Shown here in pieces: positions 25,625 to 33,700 of a stretch of 50,430 nt of DNA. The DNA is from Pirellulales bacterium (GTDB lineage Bacteria; Planctomycetota; Planctomycetia; Pirellulales; JAEUIK01), in assembly GCA_019636335.1 (NCBI GenBank), contig JAHBXR010000005.1:224197-274626 (forward strand), given 5' to 3'. Both the position numbers and the translations under genes were made by a program. Numbering within the stretch: the stretch's first letter is position 1; every line of letters starts with the position of its first letter. The notes below the pieces were generated by a model that was given only the letters and a program-made list of their open reading frames with translations, was not told the DNA's origin and made no database searches.

Positions 25625-28195
25625 ATGGCCATCCAGCCCAGCATTGATCTTGTCTCGATAGCGCAAGCCTTGCGCCTCAGCCTGCCGCAGGTACAAGCGG
25701 TTATTGCGCTGTTGGAAGCCGGAAATACCGTTCCCTTCATCACGCGCTACCGCAAAGACCAGACGGGCGGACTCGACGAAGAACAGATTCGTGACGTCCA
25801 GGAGCGCTATACGCAACTCAAGCTGCTCGCCGAGCGCAAGCAAACGATCCTGCGTTCGATTGAAGGGCAGGGGAAGCTGACCCCCGAGTTGGCCACGGCC
25901 ATCGCCGAGGCGACCTCGACCAAACGGCTCGAGGATCTTTACCTGCCCTATAAGCCCAAGAAGCAGACCCTGGCCACCGCGGCCCGCGAGCGCGGACTGG
26001 AGTTGCTGGCCAACGAGATTCTCGCCGCCGATGCCGCCGCGGCCGATCTCGACCGTCGGGCGCAGGATTTCATCGATCCCGATAAAGGGATGCCCACGGC
26101 CGCCGATGCCCTGCTCGGGGCGGGGCACATCCTGGCCGAGCAGTTCAGCGAGCGGGCCGCCCTGCGGCAAAAGCTGCGCGAGATTCTGCACCGCACGGGC
26201 CAACTCGTCAGCACGCGCGTCGAGAGCGAGCCGGCTCCCCCCCCCTCGCCCGAGCAACCGCAGGACGAGAAGGCCAAGGCCAAGCAGAAGGAACGCGAGA
26301 AGCTCGAACAGCTTTTCCGCGACTATTACGACTTTCGCGAGTCGTTGTCGCGCGTGCCCCCCCATCGCGTGCTGGCGATCAATCGCGGCGAGCGGGCCCG
26401 CGTGCTACGCGTACGCATCGAGTCGGACAACGCGGCCCTCGAACAGGCGACCGACGAATTGCTCGTGCCGGCCGACCATCCGCATGTCGACTTCCTGCGC
26501 GGCTGCGGTCGCGACGCGCTCACGCGTCTGGTGCTGCCGAGTCTCGAGCGTGAAATCCGCCGCGAGATGACCGACCGCGCCGATCAGCACGCGGTCGAGG
26601 TCTTTGCCCGCAACCTGCGGCACCTGCTGCTGCAGCCTCCCGTGCGTGGCCGGCGCCTGCTGGCGGTCGATCCCGGTTTCCGTAGCGGCTGCAAGCTGGC
26701 GGCGCTCGATGAGTTCGGCAATTTGCTCGATCACGGCGTGGTGCATATCGTCGGCAAGGCCGAGCGCCGGGCCGAAGCGCGGACGAAGATCGCCGAGCTC
26801 GTGCGGACGCACCACCTCTCGGTTGTGGTCATCGGCAACGGCACCGCCTGCCGGCAGACCGAAGAAGTCATCGCGTCGATGCTGAGCGAAGAGCTGGCCG
26901 ATCTCGGCACGGCCTATGTCATCGTCAACGAAGCGGGGGCGAGCGTCTACTCGACGAGCCGGCTCGGCCGCGAGGAGTTCCCCAAGTACGACGCCACGCT
27001 CCGCGGCACGATCTCGATCGGACGCCGCCTGCAAGACCCGCTCAGCGAGCTGGTGAAGATCGATCCTGGCAGCATTGGCGTGGGGCTCTATCAACACGAC
27101 GTGAAGGCGAAGCACCTCCGCGAATCGCTCGAAGCCGTGGTCGAGTCGTGCGTGAACTACGTCGGCGTCGATCTGAACACCGCCAGCCCGGCTTTGTTGC
27201 AAGCGGTGTCGGGCTTGAATCAACTCACGGCGCGCCGCTTGTACGATTACCGCGTCGAGCATGGCCCCTTCCGCAATCGCGAACAGTTGAAGGAAGTGCC
27301 GGGCTTTGGCGAGGCGACCTTCACGCAGGCGGCCGGATTCCTCAAGATCACCGGCGGCGACAATCCACTCGATGCCACCTGGATTCACCCGGAAAGCTAT
27401 CCCGCCGCGACGCGCGTGCTCGAACGCCTGGGGGAGTCGACCGCAACGCTAGCCGATCGCGCGGCGGTCGAGAGTCTGTCGTCCAAGGCCAGCGAGGTAG
27501 ACGCCACCGGTTTGGCGCAAGAGCTGGGCGTCGGCGATCTGACGCTCCGCGACATCCTGGCCGGCTTGGTGCGTCCCGGACGCGACCCCCGCGAAGACCT
27601 GCCCCCGCCGATCTTCAAACGGGGCGTGCTCAAGCTCGAAGACTTGACCGTCGGCATGGAGCTGTCGGGCACGGTGTTGAACGTGGTCGACTTCGGCGCC
27701 TTCGTCGACATCGGGCTGAGCGACAGCGGACTCGTCCACATCAGCCAGTTGGCCAACAAATTCGTGCCCAACCCGCACGAGGTGGTGGCCGTCGGCGATA
27801 TCGTCAAGGTGTGGGTCCTGTCGGTCGATAAGGAACGGCGGCGTGTCTCGCTGACGATGATTCCTCCGGGGAGCGAGCGACCCAAGCCCGTGGCGCAGGC
27901 CCCGGCCCAGGCGAGTGGTGGCGAACGGCGCGAGCGACCGCCGAAGGCGGGACGCCGGCCGGATCGCAAGTCGCAGCACAAACGCCGCGATCAGGGGCAT
28001 GCCGCCGCGCAGCCCCCCGCCACCGGCACAGCGCCGGCCACCAAGCCCCCGGCACGCCCAAAGCGCGAAGGCCGCCAGGCCCCCGTCGTGCTGACCAAGG
28101 CCAAGCGCGAAGGCCGCGAGCCGTTGCAGACTTTCGGTGAACTGAAAAAACTGTTCGAGCTGCGCGATGAGGGAGACGCGCCGAAATCGAGCTAG
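25625..28195 (+). CDS. tex: Tex-family S1 RNA-binding protein with basic tail
   Basis: An 856-aa Tex homologue, a nucleic-acid-binding transcription accessory factor. It shows the N-terminal helical region (FITRYRKDQTGGLDEEQIR), the YqgF-like RNase H fold (LLAVDPGFRSGCKLAALD), helix-hairpin-helix motifs (NTASPALLQAVSGLN; FGEATFTQAAGFLKI) and an S1 domain (GMELSGTVLNVVDFGAFVDI) ending near TMIP. About 110 residues after the S1 domain are Lys/Arg/Ala/Pro-rich, longer and more basic than in Tex proteins known from Gammaproteobacteria. Start ATG 25625 matches the family; the frame is open further upstream but not conserved-looking. Confidence 0.93.
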   Translation: MAIQPSIDLVSIAQALRLSLPQVQAVIALLEAGNTVPFITRYRKDQTGGLDEEQIRDVQERYTQLKLLAERKQTILRSIEGQGKLTPELATAIAEATSTKRLEDLYLPYKPKKQTLATAARERGLELLANEILAADAAAADLDRRAQDFIDPDKGMPTAADALLGAGHILAEQFSERAALRQKLREILHRTGQLVSTRVESEPAPPPSPEQPQDEKAKAKQKEREKLEQLFRDYYDFRESLSRVPPHRVLAINRGERARVLRVRIESDNAALEQATDELLVPADHPHVDFLRGCGRDALTRLVLPSLEREIRREMTDRADQHAVEVFARNLRHLLLQPPVRGRRLLAVDPGFRSGCKLAALDEFGNLLDHGVVHIVGKAERRAEARTKIAELVRTHHLSVVVIGNGTACRQTEEVIASMLSEELADLGTAYVIVNEAGASVYSTSRLGREEFPKYDATLRGTISIGRRLQDPLSELVKIDPGSIGVGLYQHDVKAKHLRESLEAVVESCVNYVGVDLNTASPALLQAVSGLNQLTARRLYDYRVEHGPFRNREQLKEVPGFGEATFTQAAGFLKITGGDNPLDATWIHPESYPAATRVLERLGESTATLADRAAVESLSSKASEVDATGLAQELGVGDLTLRDILAGLVRPGRDPREDLPPPIFKRGVLKLEDLTVGMELSGTVLNVVDFGAFVDIGLSDSGLVHISQLANKFVPNPHEVVAVGDIVKVWVLSVDKERRRVSLTMIPPGSERPKPVAQAPAQASGGERRERPPKAGRRPDRKSQHKRRDQGHAAAQPPATGTAPATKPPARPKREGRQAPVVLTKAKREGREPLQTFGELKKLFELRDEGDAPKSS

Positions 28196-28225
28196 GCGGT
28201 CCAAGGCAGAAGACTCATCGCAGGC

Positions 28226-28708
28226 ATGGATTTCGAACAGCGATTGCAGAAGGCGATTCAGCGCGGCCAAAGCGCCAGCGATGCCGAGGCGCGCGCGCGT
28301 GCCGAACGCGCCATGGGCGAAGAAGAGCTCAAGCGGCTGCACTCGCAGTACCGGCTCGAGCTGTCGGACTACATCGAGAAGTGTCTGCGCAAGCTGCCGC
28401 AGTATCTGCCGGGCTTTCAGTTCGAAACGGTCGTGAGCGATCGGGGCTGGGGGGGCAAGGTGAGCCGCGACGATTTCGCCCGCCATGCCGGCTCGCGCGA
28501 TAGCGTCTTCAGCCGGTTAGAACTCGTGGTGCGCCCGTTCAGCTCTGCCCACGTGCTCGAGTTGCAGGCCAAGGGGACCGTGCGCAACAAGGAGATTTTC
28601 AACCGCTCGCAGTACCATCCGCTGCACGAGACGGATATCAATACCTTCGAGCATACGGTCGATGTCTGGGTGCTCGAGTTCGCCGAATTGTATGCCGCCC
28701 GGAGCTAG
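28226..28708 (+). CDS. Conserved planctomycete-type hypothetical protein
   Basis: A 160-aa soluble protein from ATG 28226. It has an N-terminal helix rich in Glu/Arg, YIEKCLRKLPQYLPGFQFETVV in the middle and a beta-rich second half (SRLELVVRPFSSAHVLELQ; EIFNRSQYHPLHETDINTF). I do not recognise a characterised family. It follows tex by 30 bases and overlaps or abuts the PAP2 gene, so the three may be co-transcribed. Confidence 0.75.
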   Translation: MDFEQRLQKAIQRGQSASDAEARARAERAMGEEELKRLHSQYRLELSDYIEKCLRKLPQYLPGFQFETVVSDRGWGGKVSRDDFARHAGSRDSVFSRLELVVRPFSSAHVLELQAKGTVRNKEIFNRSQYHPLHETDINTFEHTVDVWVLEFAELYAARS

Positions 28709-28712
28709 TCGC

Positions 28713-29390
28713 GTGCCCTCTCAGGATGACGCTCACAGCGTGCCGGCGGTTCATCATCAGCGATTCTTGCTCGGTCTGCCCGTCGCCCTGGTCGTGGCGG
28801 CGATCCTGGTGACCGGCTGCTACCTGTGGGTCGATCGTCCGGTGGCGTGGTACGTCCACGATCACGGCTTCGCCCAATGGGATCGCGAGCACGGCAACGT
28901 GCTCAAACGCATCACGAACGTGCCCGACTGGGCCGAAGAGGCGGCCCCGGCGGTGATCGTCGTTGGCGTGTTGCTCATGCTGGCCCGCCCCGACTGGCAT
29001 TGTCCGCGGGCGGTCGGCACGACGGCGATCGTGTTCTTGATCTCCGATCAAATCAAGGAGCAGTTGAAATTCGTCTTCGGCCGGACCTGGCCCGACACGT
29101 GGATCGACAACAATCCGTCGCTGATTCAAAACGGCGCGTACGGTTTCCATCCCTTTACGGGGGGCATCGCCTATTCATCGTCGCCGTCGGGGCATACGAC
29201 GGTCACCGTGGCGGCGATGAGCGTGCTCTGGGTGGCGTACCCCAAGCTGCGCGTGGTGTGGGTGGCGCTCGCGGTCGCCGAAGGCGCAGCCCTCGTGAGC
29301 CTGAACTATCACTTCGTCGGCGACGTGGTCGGCGGCGCCTTTCTGGGCGCGATGATCGGTCTCAGCGCAGCGCGCCTTGCCAGGCTTTAG
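28713..29390 (+). CDS. PAP2-family membrane phosphatase
   Basis: A 225-aa integral membrane protein with about five hydrophobic helices. Phosphatase motifs are present: KFVFGRTWPD (motif 1 variant), SSPSGHTT (motif 2 with catalytic His), and SLNYHFVGDVVGG (motif 3 with His and Asp but without the usual Arg after Ser). The family removes phosphate from lipid phosphates such as undecaprenyl or phosphatidyl derivatives. GTG 28713 is preferred because GGAG lies exactly 8 bases upstream; an in-frame ATG at 28692 would overlap the preceding gene. It ends beside REP-like locus 2. Confidence 0.85.
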   Translation: MPSQDDAHSVPAVHHQRFLLGLPVALVVAAILVTGCYLWVDRPVAWYVHDHGFAQWDREHGNVLKRITNVPDWAEEAAPAVIVVGVLLMLARPDWHCPRAVGTTAIVFLISDQIKEQLKFVFGRTWPDTWIDNNPSLIQNGAYGFHPFTGGIAYSSSPSGHTTVTVAAMSVLWVAYPKLRVVWVALAVAEGAALVSLNYHFVGDVVGGAFLGAMIGLSAARLARL

Positions 29391-29414
29391 GCGGCGATGC
29401 CACAGATCCGATGC

Positions 29415-29506
29415 GGGCCACAAGACCGCCGGCCTGTGCATTGAGCTTCACTTGATCCATGCTGAGCTCGAGTTCCCCAAAAACACCGGCTGGCAGCCGG
29501 CGCCAC
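29415..29506. repeat. REP-like doublet, locus 2
   Basis: A minus-oriented copy (29415-29439) and a plus-oriented copy (29483-29506) of the palindromic repeat, 43 bases apart, fill the gap between two convergent genes. The plus copy holds CCGGCTG-G-CAGCCGG. The arrangement is the same as at 21.1 kb. Confidence 0.65.
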
Positions 29507-29529
29507 CTTGCCTGCTCCACGAACCCCAC

Positions 29530-30360
29530 TTACCCTGCCGGCGCCAGCACCAACTCGCGCAGAGCCGCCAGGCTGGCCAGCACGTCGTCGGGCGAGACTT
29601 CCGCCCAGCCGGCCGTCTTGTGCCGCAGAATTGCCAGCTTGAACGATTCGAGCGCGTCGGCCAGATCGTCGGGCAACTCGGCGAGCGATTCGAAGGGGCG
29701 CACGGTGGCGGTCGCCGGCTCGCCCTGCTCCCTCGCCTCGGGATCGAACGAATCGTCGAATGGTGCCTCGGTGGTGCCCGATTCGTACTCGGCCCGGCTG
29801 CTGCGTTCAACCGCTTCGCGTGCCTCGTCGTTGCCATCGTCGTTCGAGAGGGTCTCGGTCGTGGGATAAATCGCGGTTTCTGCGGCGCTCGGCGCGGCGG
29901 CGTAATCTTCGTCGACCTCCGAGCTGACGATATCTTCTTCGCGCGGCTTCATCTCGGCCGGCGCGCCGATCGCCTCCCAGCGTTGACGGCGCATCTGCGA
30001 AACCGACCAATCGTTCTGCACGGCGCCTTCGAGCCACATTTCGGCGTCGTTCCAGTCGAGCGCCGCCTGGAAATGGCTCCAGTAGAGCCCCTGAAAATCG
30101 TCGCGCACGGCGGCAAAGCGTTCGGCCACGCGGCGCAGGCGGCCGACGTGTTGCGGCGAGACGGCCCCCACCTGCTGGCTCCAGGTTTCGTCCGAGTAAT
30201 CGCTGGCCGACGCGCCCGCGTCGATCAAGGCGGCGCGCCACTCGAGAATGATGCGTCCCTTCTCCCAGTTCGTGGTGCTGATCAGCCGGTTCCAGCGACC
30301 CAGGTATTCTTCGGAGGTCGCGTCCCAGGCAATCGTCTCGCCGCTCGTGCGTTCGTCCAT
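29530..30360 (-). CDS. Hypothetical protein with conserved helical N-terminus
   Basis: A 276-aa soluble protein. ATG 30360 has a strong AGGAAAGGAAG upstream. Residues 1-140 are rich in Trp and helical (YLGRWNRLISTTNWEKGRII; DWSVSQMRRQRWEAIG), a pattern I associate with planctomycete proteins of unknown function and which loosely resembles plasmid/phage-type DUF3102 helices. Residues 140-215 are acidic and low-complexity. The last ~60 residues form a helical unit (ELPDDLADALESFKLAILRH). Function unknown; no motif supports an enzyme. Confidence 0.72.
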   Translation of the reverse strand: MDERTSGETIAWDATSEEYLGRWNRLISTTNWEKGRIILEWRAALIDAGASASDYSDETWSQQVGAVSPQHVGRLRRVAERFAAVRDDFQGLYWSHFQAALDWNDAEMWLEGAVQNDWSVSQMRRQRWEAIGAPAEMKPREEDIVSSEVDEDYAAAPSAAETAIYPTTETLSNDDGNDEAREAVERSSRAEYESGTTEAPFDDSFDPEAREQGEPATATVRPFESLAELPDDLADALESFKLAILRHKTAGWAEVSPDDVLASLAALRELVLAPAG

Positions 30361-30745
30361 CGCGCCAACTTCCTTTCCTCGGGCCGCGAGCCGGTCGCTG
30401 ACGGATTTCGAGAATCCGGTCGACGACGCGCGCAACCGTAACCATTTTTCCTGTGCGTGGCTGCCACACTTCCGTGTGAGGCGAGCGAGAGTGCTCGTCC
30501 AAGCGAACCTGACCCGAATCGCCGTCAAAGAGGCGGGAACAGCCGTGATCCCTGGCGAGGTCGGGGAAGGGATTTTACCGCGACGATGGTCCTGCTGCCA
30601 GACGCTCGACACGACATTCGCGGGTCGGTAGGGCGTGCGACCCACTGCTTGACAGGCGCCGTTCGCCTTCTGAGAATTGTCGACTCACGTCGCACAATCG
30701 ACAAGTTTTGCACAGGTTACGCACCTCGCACGAAGAGTAGCGCGG
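30361..30745. other. Divergent intergenic region upstream of nth
   Basis: A 385-base region between the hypothetical gene at 29530 and nth. It holds the nth promoter candidate and a dyad TTGTCGA (30677-30683)/TCGACAA (30698-30704) overlapping the expected transcription start. No gene is supported. Confidence 0.45.
30649..30677 (+). promoter_or_regulatory. Sigma-70-type promoter for nth with overlapping dyad
   Basis: TTGACA (30649-30654), a 17-base spacer and GAGAAT (30672-30677) lie about 70 bases before the nth start. The TTGTCGA/TCGACAA dyad begins at the end of the -10 box, a position suited to a repressor. Confidence 0.45.
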
Positions 30746-31408
30746 ATGACGGCATCGACCGCAGAAAAGGGGCGTGTCGCGCATATCGTGCGTCAGTTGG
30801 CACGCGATTATCCCGACGCTACCTGCTCGCTCAATTTCAAGAATCCATTGCAGTTGCTGATCGCGACGATTCTCTCGGCACAATGCACCGACGAGCGGGT
30901 GAACCTGGTCACGCCGGCCTTGTTCAAGAAGTACCCCACGGCGGCGGCGCTGGCCAAGGCGCCGATCGCCGACCTGGAAAAAGCGATCCAAAGCACCGGT
31001 TTCTTTCGCAACAAGGCGAAGAGCATTCAGGGATGCTGCCAGCAACTCGTCGCCAATCATCGGGGGCAGGTACCGCAGGATCTCGACGCGCTGGTCAAGC
31101 TGCCCGGCGTGGGGCGCAAGACGGCGAATGTCGTGCTGGGCACCGCCTTCGACATCCCCTCGGGCGTGGTGGTCGATACCCACGTGGGGCGCATCACCCA
31201 GCGGCTGGGCATGACCACCGCCACCGATGCGGTGAAGATCGAGCAAGCCCTGATCGCGCAACTGCCGAAAAAGGAGTGGATCGCCTTCTCGCACCGACTG
31301 ATCCAGCACGGTCGCAAGGTCTGCATCGCCCGCAAGCCCAAGTGCGAGGCCTGCCACCTGCTCAAGTGGTGTCCTCGCGTGGGGGTGAAAGAGCCGCCAC
31401 CTCGTTGA
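30746..31408 (+). CDS. nth: Endonuclease III, DNA glycosylase/AP lyase
   Basis: A 220-aa base-excision repair enzyme that removes oxidised pyrimidines and cleaves the abasic site. It has [16 protein letters not shown], the helix-hairpin-helix [13 protein letters not shown] with catalytic Lys, the catalytic Asp in VVDTHVGR, and a C-terminal [4Fe-4S] cluster pattern C-x6-C-x2-C-x5-C ([17 protein letters not shown]). ATG 30746 fits the family length; an in-frame start at 30677 lies inside the predicted promoter. It is followed 98 bases later by dcd. Confidence 0.96.
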   Translation: MTASTAEKGRVAHIVRQLARDYPDATCSLNFKNPLQLLIATILSAQCTDERVNLVTPALFKKYPTAAALAKAPIADLEKAIQSTGFFRNKAKSIQGCCQQLVANHRGQVPQDLDALVKLPGVGRKTANVVLGTAFDIPSGVVVDTHVGRITQRLGMTTATDAVKIEQALIAQLPKKEWIAFSHRLIQHGRKVCIARKPKCEACHLLKWCPRVGVKEPPPR

Positions 31409-31506
31409 CGGCGGGGCGGGCGTGCGGGATGATCGTTTCGGCGGCGCTGGTCCTTTCGTCCGGCGATCCAGGACAGAATTCCTTCCTCGAACAGGATGTT
31501 GCCGCG

Positions 31507-32085
31507 ATGATTCTCTCCGGGCACGAAATCCGCCGGCAACTCGGCTCGAATATCATCATCGATCCGTTCGACGAAGCGAATCTCAATCCGAACAGCTACA
31601 ATCTCACGCTGCACAACGAGTTGATGACCTACGAAGAGGTCGTCCTCGACATGCGGAAGCCGAATCGGGTGCGGCGTCTCGAGATTCCGCCCGAGGGGCT
31701 CGTGCTCAGCCCGAACCAACTCTACCTGGGGCGGACGGTCGAGCGCACCGAAACCCACACGCATGTGCCGATGATCGAGGGGCGCTCGTCGGTGGGCCGC
31801 CTGGGCCTGTTCGTCCACGTCACGGCCGGCTTCGGCGACGTCGGCTTCTGCGGCTACTGGACGCTCGAGATGTTCGCCGTGCAGCCGATCCGCATCTATT
31901 CCGGCGTGCCGATCTGCCAGATCTTCTACCACGGCATCAGTGGCAGCTTCACGGGCTACTCGAGCGACAAATACCAGCACAATCGCGACATCCAACCGAG
32001 CCTGCTCTTCAAAGAGCTCAATCCCTCGAGCGAGCAGGACCGGCAAATGAAGCTCGAGTTCGGCATCGAGCTGTCGCACAAATGA
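31507..32085 (+). CDS. dcd: dCTP deaminase
   Basis: A 192-aa trimeric-type dCTP deaminase converting dCTP to dUTP. It begins MILSGHEIRRQL and carries LNPNSYNLTL, the EGRSSVGRLG nucleotide loop and GFCGYWTLEM with the catalytic Glu near residue 121. The C-terminus contains KYQHNRDIQPS, which closes over the substrate in the family. The ATG at 31507 is the natural start. It shares strand and neighbourhood with nth; both concern DNA uracil/pyrimidine homeostasis. The MazG-like dCTPase at 8.6 kb could act on the same substrate. Confidence 0.94.
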   Translation: MILSGHEIRRQLGSNIIIDPFDEANLNPNSYNLTLHNELMTYEEVVLDMRKPNRVRRLEIPPEGLVLSPNQLYLGRTVERTETHTHVPMIEGRSSVGRLGLFVHVTAGFGDVGFCGYWTLEMFAVQPIRIYSGVPICQIFYHGISGSFTGYSSDKYQHNRDIQPSLLFKELNPSSEQDRQMKLEFGIELSHK

Positions 32086-32257
32086 GGCACGGCTTCCTCC
32101 CCTTGCTTGCCGAGAAGCAGCTCAAGGTCTCGGGCGACCATTCGCCGAGGTCGATGCGGAAATCCGCGCCACGCATAAGTTAGGCCGCAATGGCTGAGCT
32201 GCGCGTGGTCGTTATGCCACAGGCACAACGTCAGATCGGCCCGATTGATCCTGTAGC

Positions 32258-33646
32258 TCACAGGTTTCGCAGCAGTTGCGGCACGTGCGGAAAGCCGATC
32301 ACCTGCTCGCACCATGCGGCGGCGGCAAGCAGATTCGCCTCTTGAAAGGCGCGCCCGGTGAGCTGGACCCCCAGCGGCAGTCCTCGATCATCGAGCTCGG
32401 TCGGCAGCGACACGGTCGGCAGGCCGGCAAAACTCCAGGGGGCGTTGAAGCGAGGGTCGCCCGTGGTGTCGATCCCCGGCGCCGTCGTGACTGTGGCGGG
32501 CGTGAGCAGCACGTCAACTTCAGCCAGCAGCGGCTTGAGTTGCGATTGGAACAAATGCCGATGGCGCAGCGCGGCGGTGTAGTCGCCGGCGCTCGTGGCC
32601 AGCCCCTCTTCGATGAGCGCCGCGATGTGCGGCCCGAATTGCCCGCGATGCGCGGGGTAGAGCTTGTGGTGCGTCTCCGCGGCCTCGACGGCCATGATCC
32701 GGCGGTGCATGAGGATGACTTCTACAAAGCTCTCCGGCAGGCTCAGCCGCTGTACCTGTGCCCCCGCCGCTCGGAAACGCTCGAACGCATCGAGCGTTCC
32801 CTCGTGGATCGCCCGACCGCAGACGTCGAGAAAGAAGCCTTCGAGCAGACCGATGCGGGGTGCCCGCGGATGGGCGAGGCCCGCGAGGTAGTCGTCCGTC
32901 GGCAATTCGCTGCAAAGCGGGTCGAGCGGATCGGGGCCGGCAATCACTTGCAGCACGAGCGCCAAATCGGCCACGTGCCGCGCGATCGGGCCGGGATGGT
33001 CCAGATGGAAACTAAGGGGCACGATGCCATGCACGCTGACGCGGCCGATCGTCGGCTTGAGCCCCGCCACGCCGCAAAACGAAGCGGGCCGTGTGATGGA
33101 GCCCCCCGTCTGCGAACCGATCGCGGCGGCACAGGCCTCGACCGCCACGGCGGCCGCCGAACCGCTGCTCGAGCCCCCTGGCGTGTGCTCGAGGTTCCAG
33201 GGATTTCGCGTCGGCGGCGGGTCGAAGCTGGCGAACTCGGTCGTGACGGTCTTGCCCAGGATGATCGCCCCCGCGCTCCGCAGGCGGTCAACGATCGTGG
33301 CATCGTGCGCGGCCAGATGGCTGGCTCGTAGCGGCGAGCCAGCCTGGGTGGGCCAGCCAGCCACGTCGACGATATCCTTGATGCCCAGCGGAATGCCATG
33401 CAACGGGCCACGCCATGCGCCGCGCAGAGACTCTTGACCGAGGGCCAGGGCGGCAGCCCGGGCGCCGATCGTATCGACGGAGACCCACGCCTGAAGCCGA
33501 TCTTCGAGTGCCGCGATCCGCTCGAGCGATTGCTCGACCAATTCCAGGGGACTGGTTCGCCCGGCGCGCAGGGCTCGAGCCGCACTCAGCAGGTCGCTTT
33601 TTCCGGCAACCACGGGAAGGGATGCCTCATTCGCCGCTGAACTCAC
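32258..33646 (-). CDS. Amidase signature-family hydrolase
   Basis: A 462-aa amidase with a complete Ser-cisSer-Lys triad: Lys in GIPLGIKDIVDV, cis-Ser in GGSSSGSAAAVA and nucleophile Ser in SQTGGSITRPA. The family hydrolyses amides and includes GatA, but no gatB or gatC is present, so a generic amidase is more likely than tRNA amidation. GTG 33646 is chosen because GGAGG lies six bases upstream; a TTG at 33673 would extend the protein by nine residues. It follows the copper protein gene by 54 bases on the same strand. Confidence 0.9.
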   Translation of the reverse strand: MSSAANEASLPVVAGKSDLLSAARALRAGRTSPLELVEQSLERIAALEDRLQAWVSVDTIGARAAALALGQESLRGAWRGPLHGIPLGIKDIVDVAGWPTQAGSPLRASHLAAHDATIVDRLRSAGAIILGKTVTTEFASFDPPPTRNPWNLEHTPGGSSSGSAAAVAVEACAAAIGSQTGGSITRPASFCGVAGLKPTIGRVSVHGIVPLSFHLDHPGPIARHVADLALVLQVIAGPDPLDPLCSELPTDDYLAGLAHPRAPRIGLLEGFFLDVCGRAIHEGTLDAFERFRAAGAQVQRLSLPESFVEVILMHRRIMAVEAAETHHKLYPAHRGQFGPHIAALIEEGLATSAGDYTAALRHRHLFQSQLKPLLAEVDVLLTPATVTTAPGIDTTGDPRFNAPWSFAGLPTVSLPTELDDRGLPLGVQLTGRAFQEANLLAAAAWCEQVIGFPHVPQLLRNL

Positions 33647-33700
33647 CAAGCTCCTCCCGATGCACTGCCGCAAAAGTTTGCGGCAGGACCTGGTCGCCTG

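Noticed and set aside
32258..33646. GatA subunit of aminoacyl-tRNA amidotransferase
   Set aside because: The triad fits, but gatB and gatC are absent and the C-terminal half does not resemble GatA specifically.
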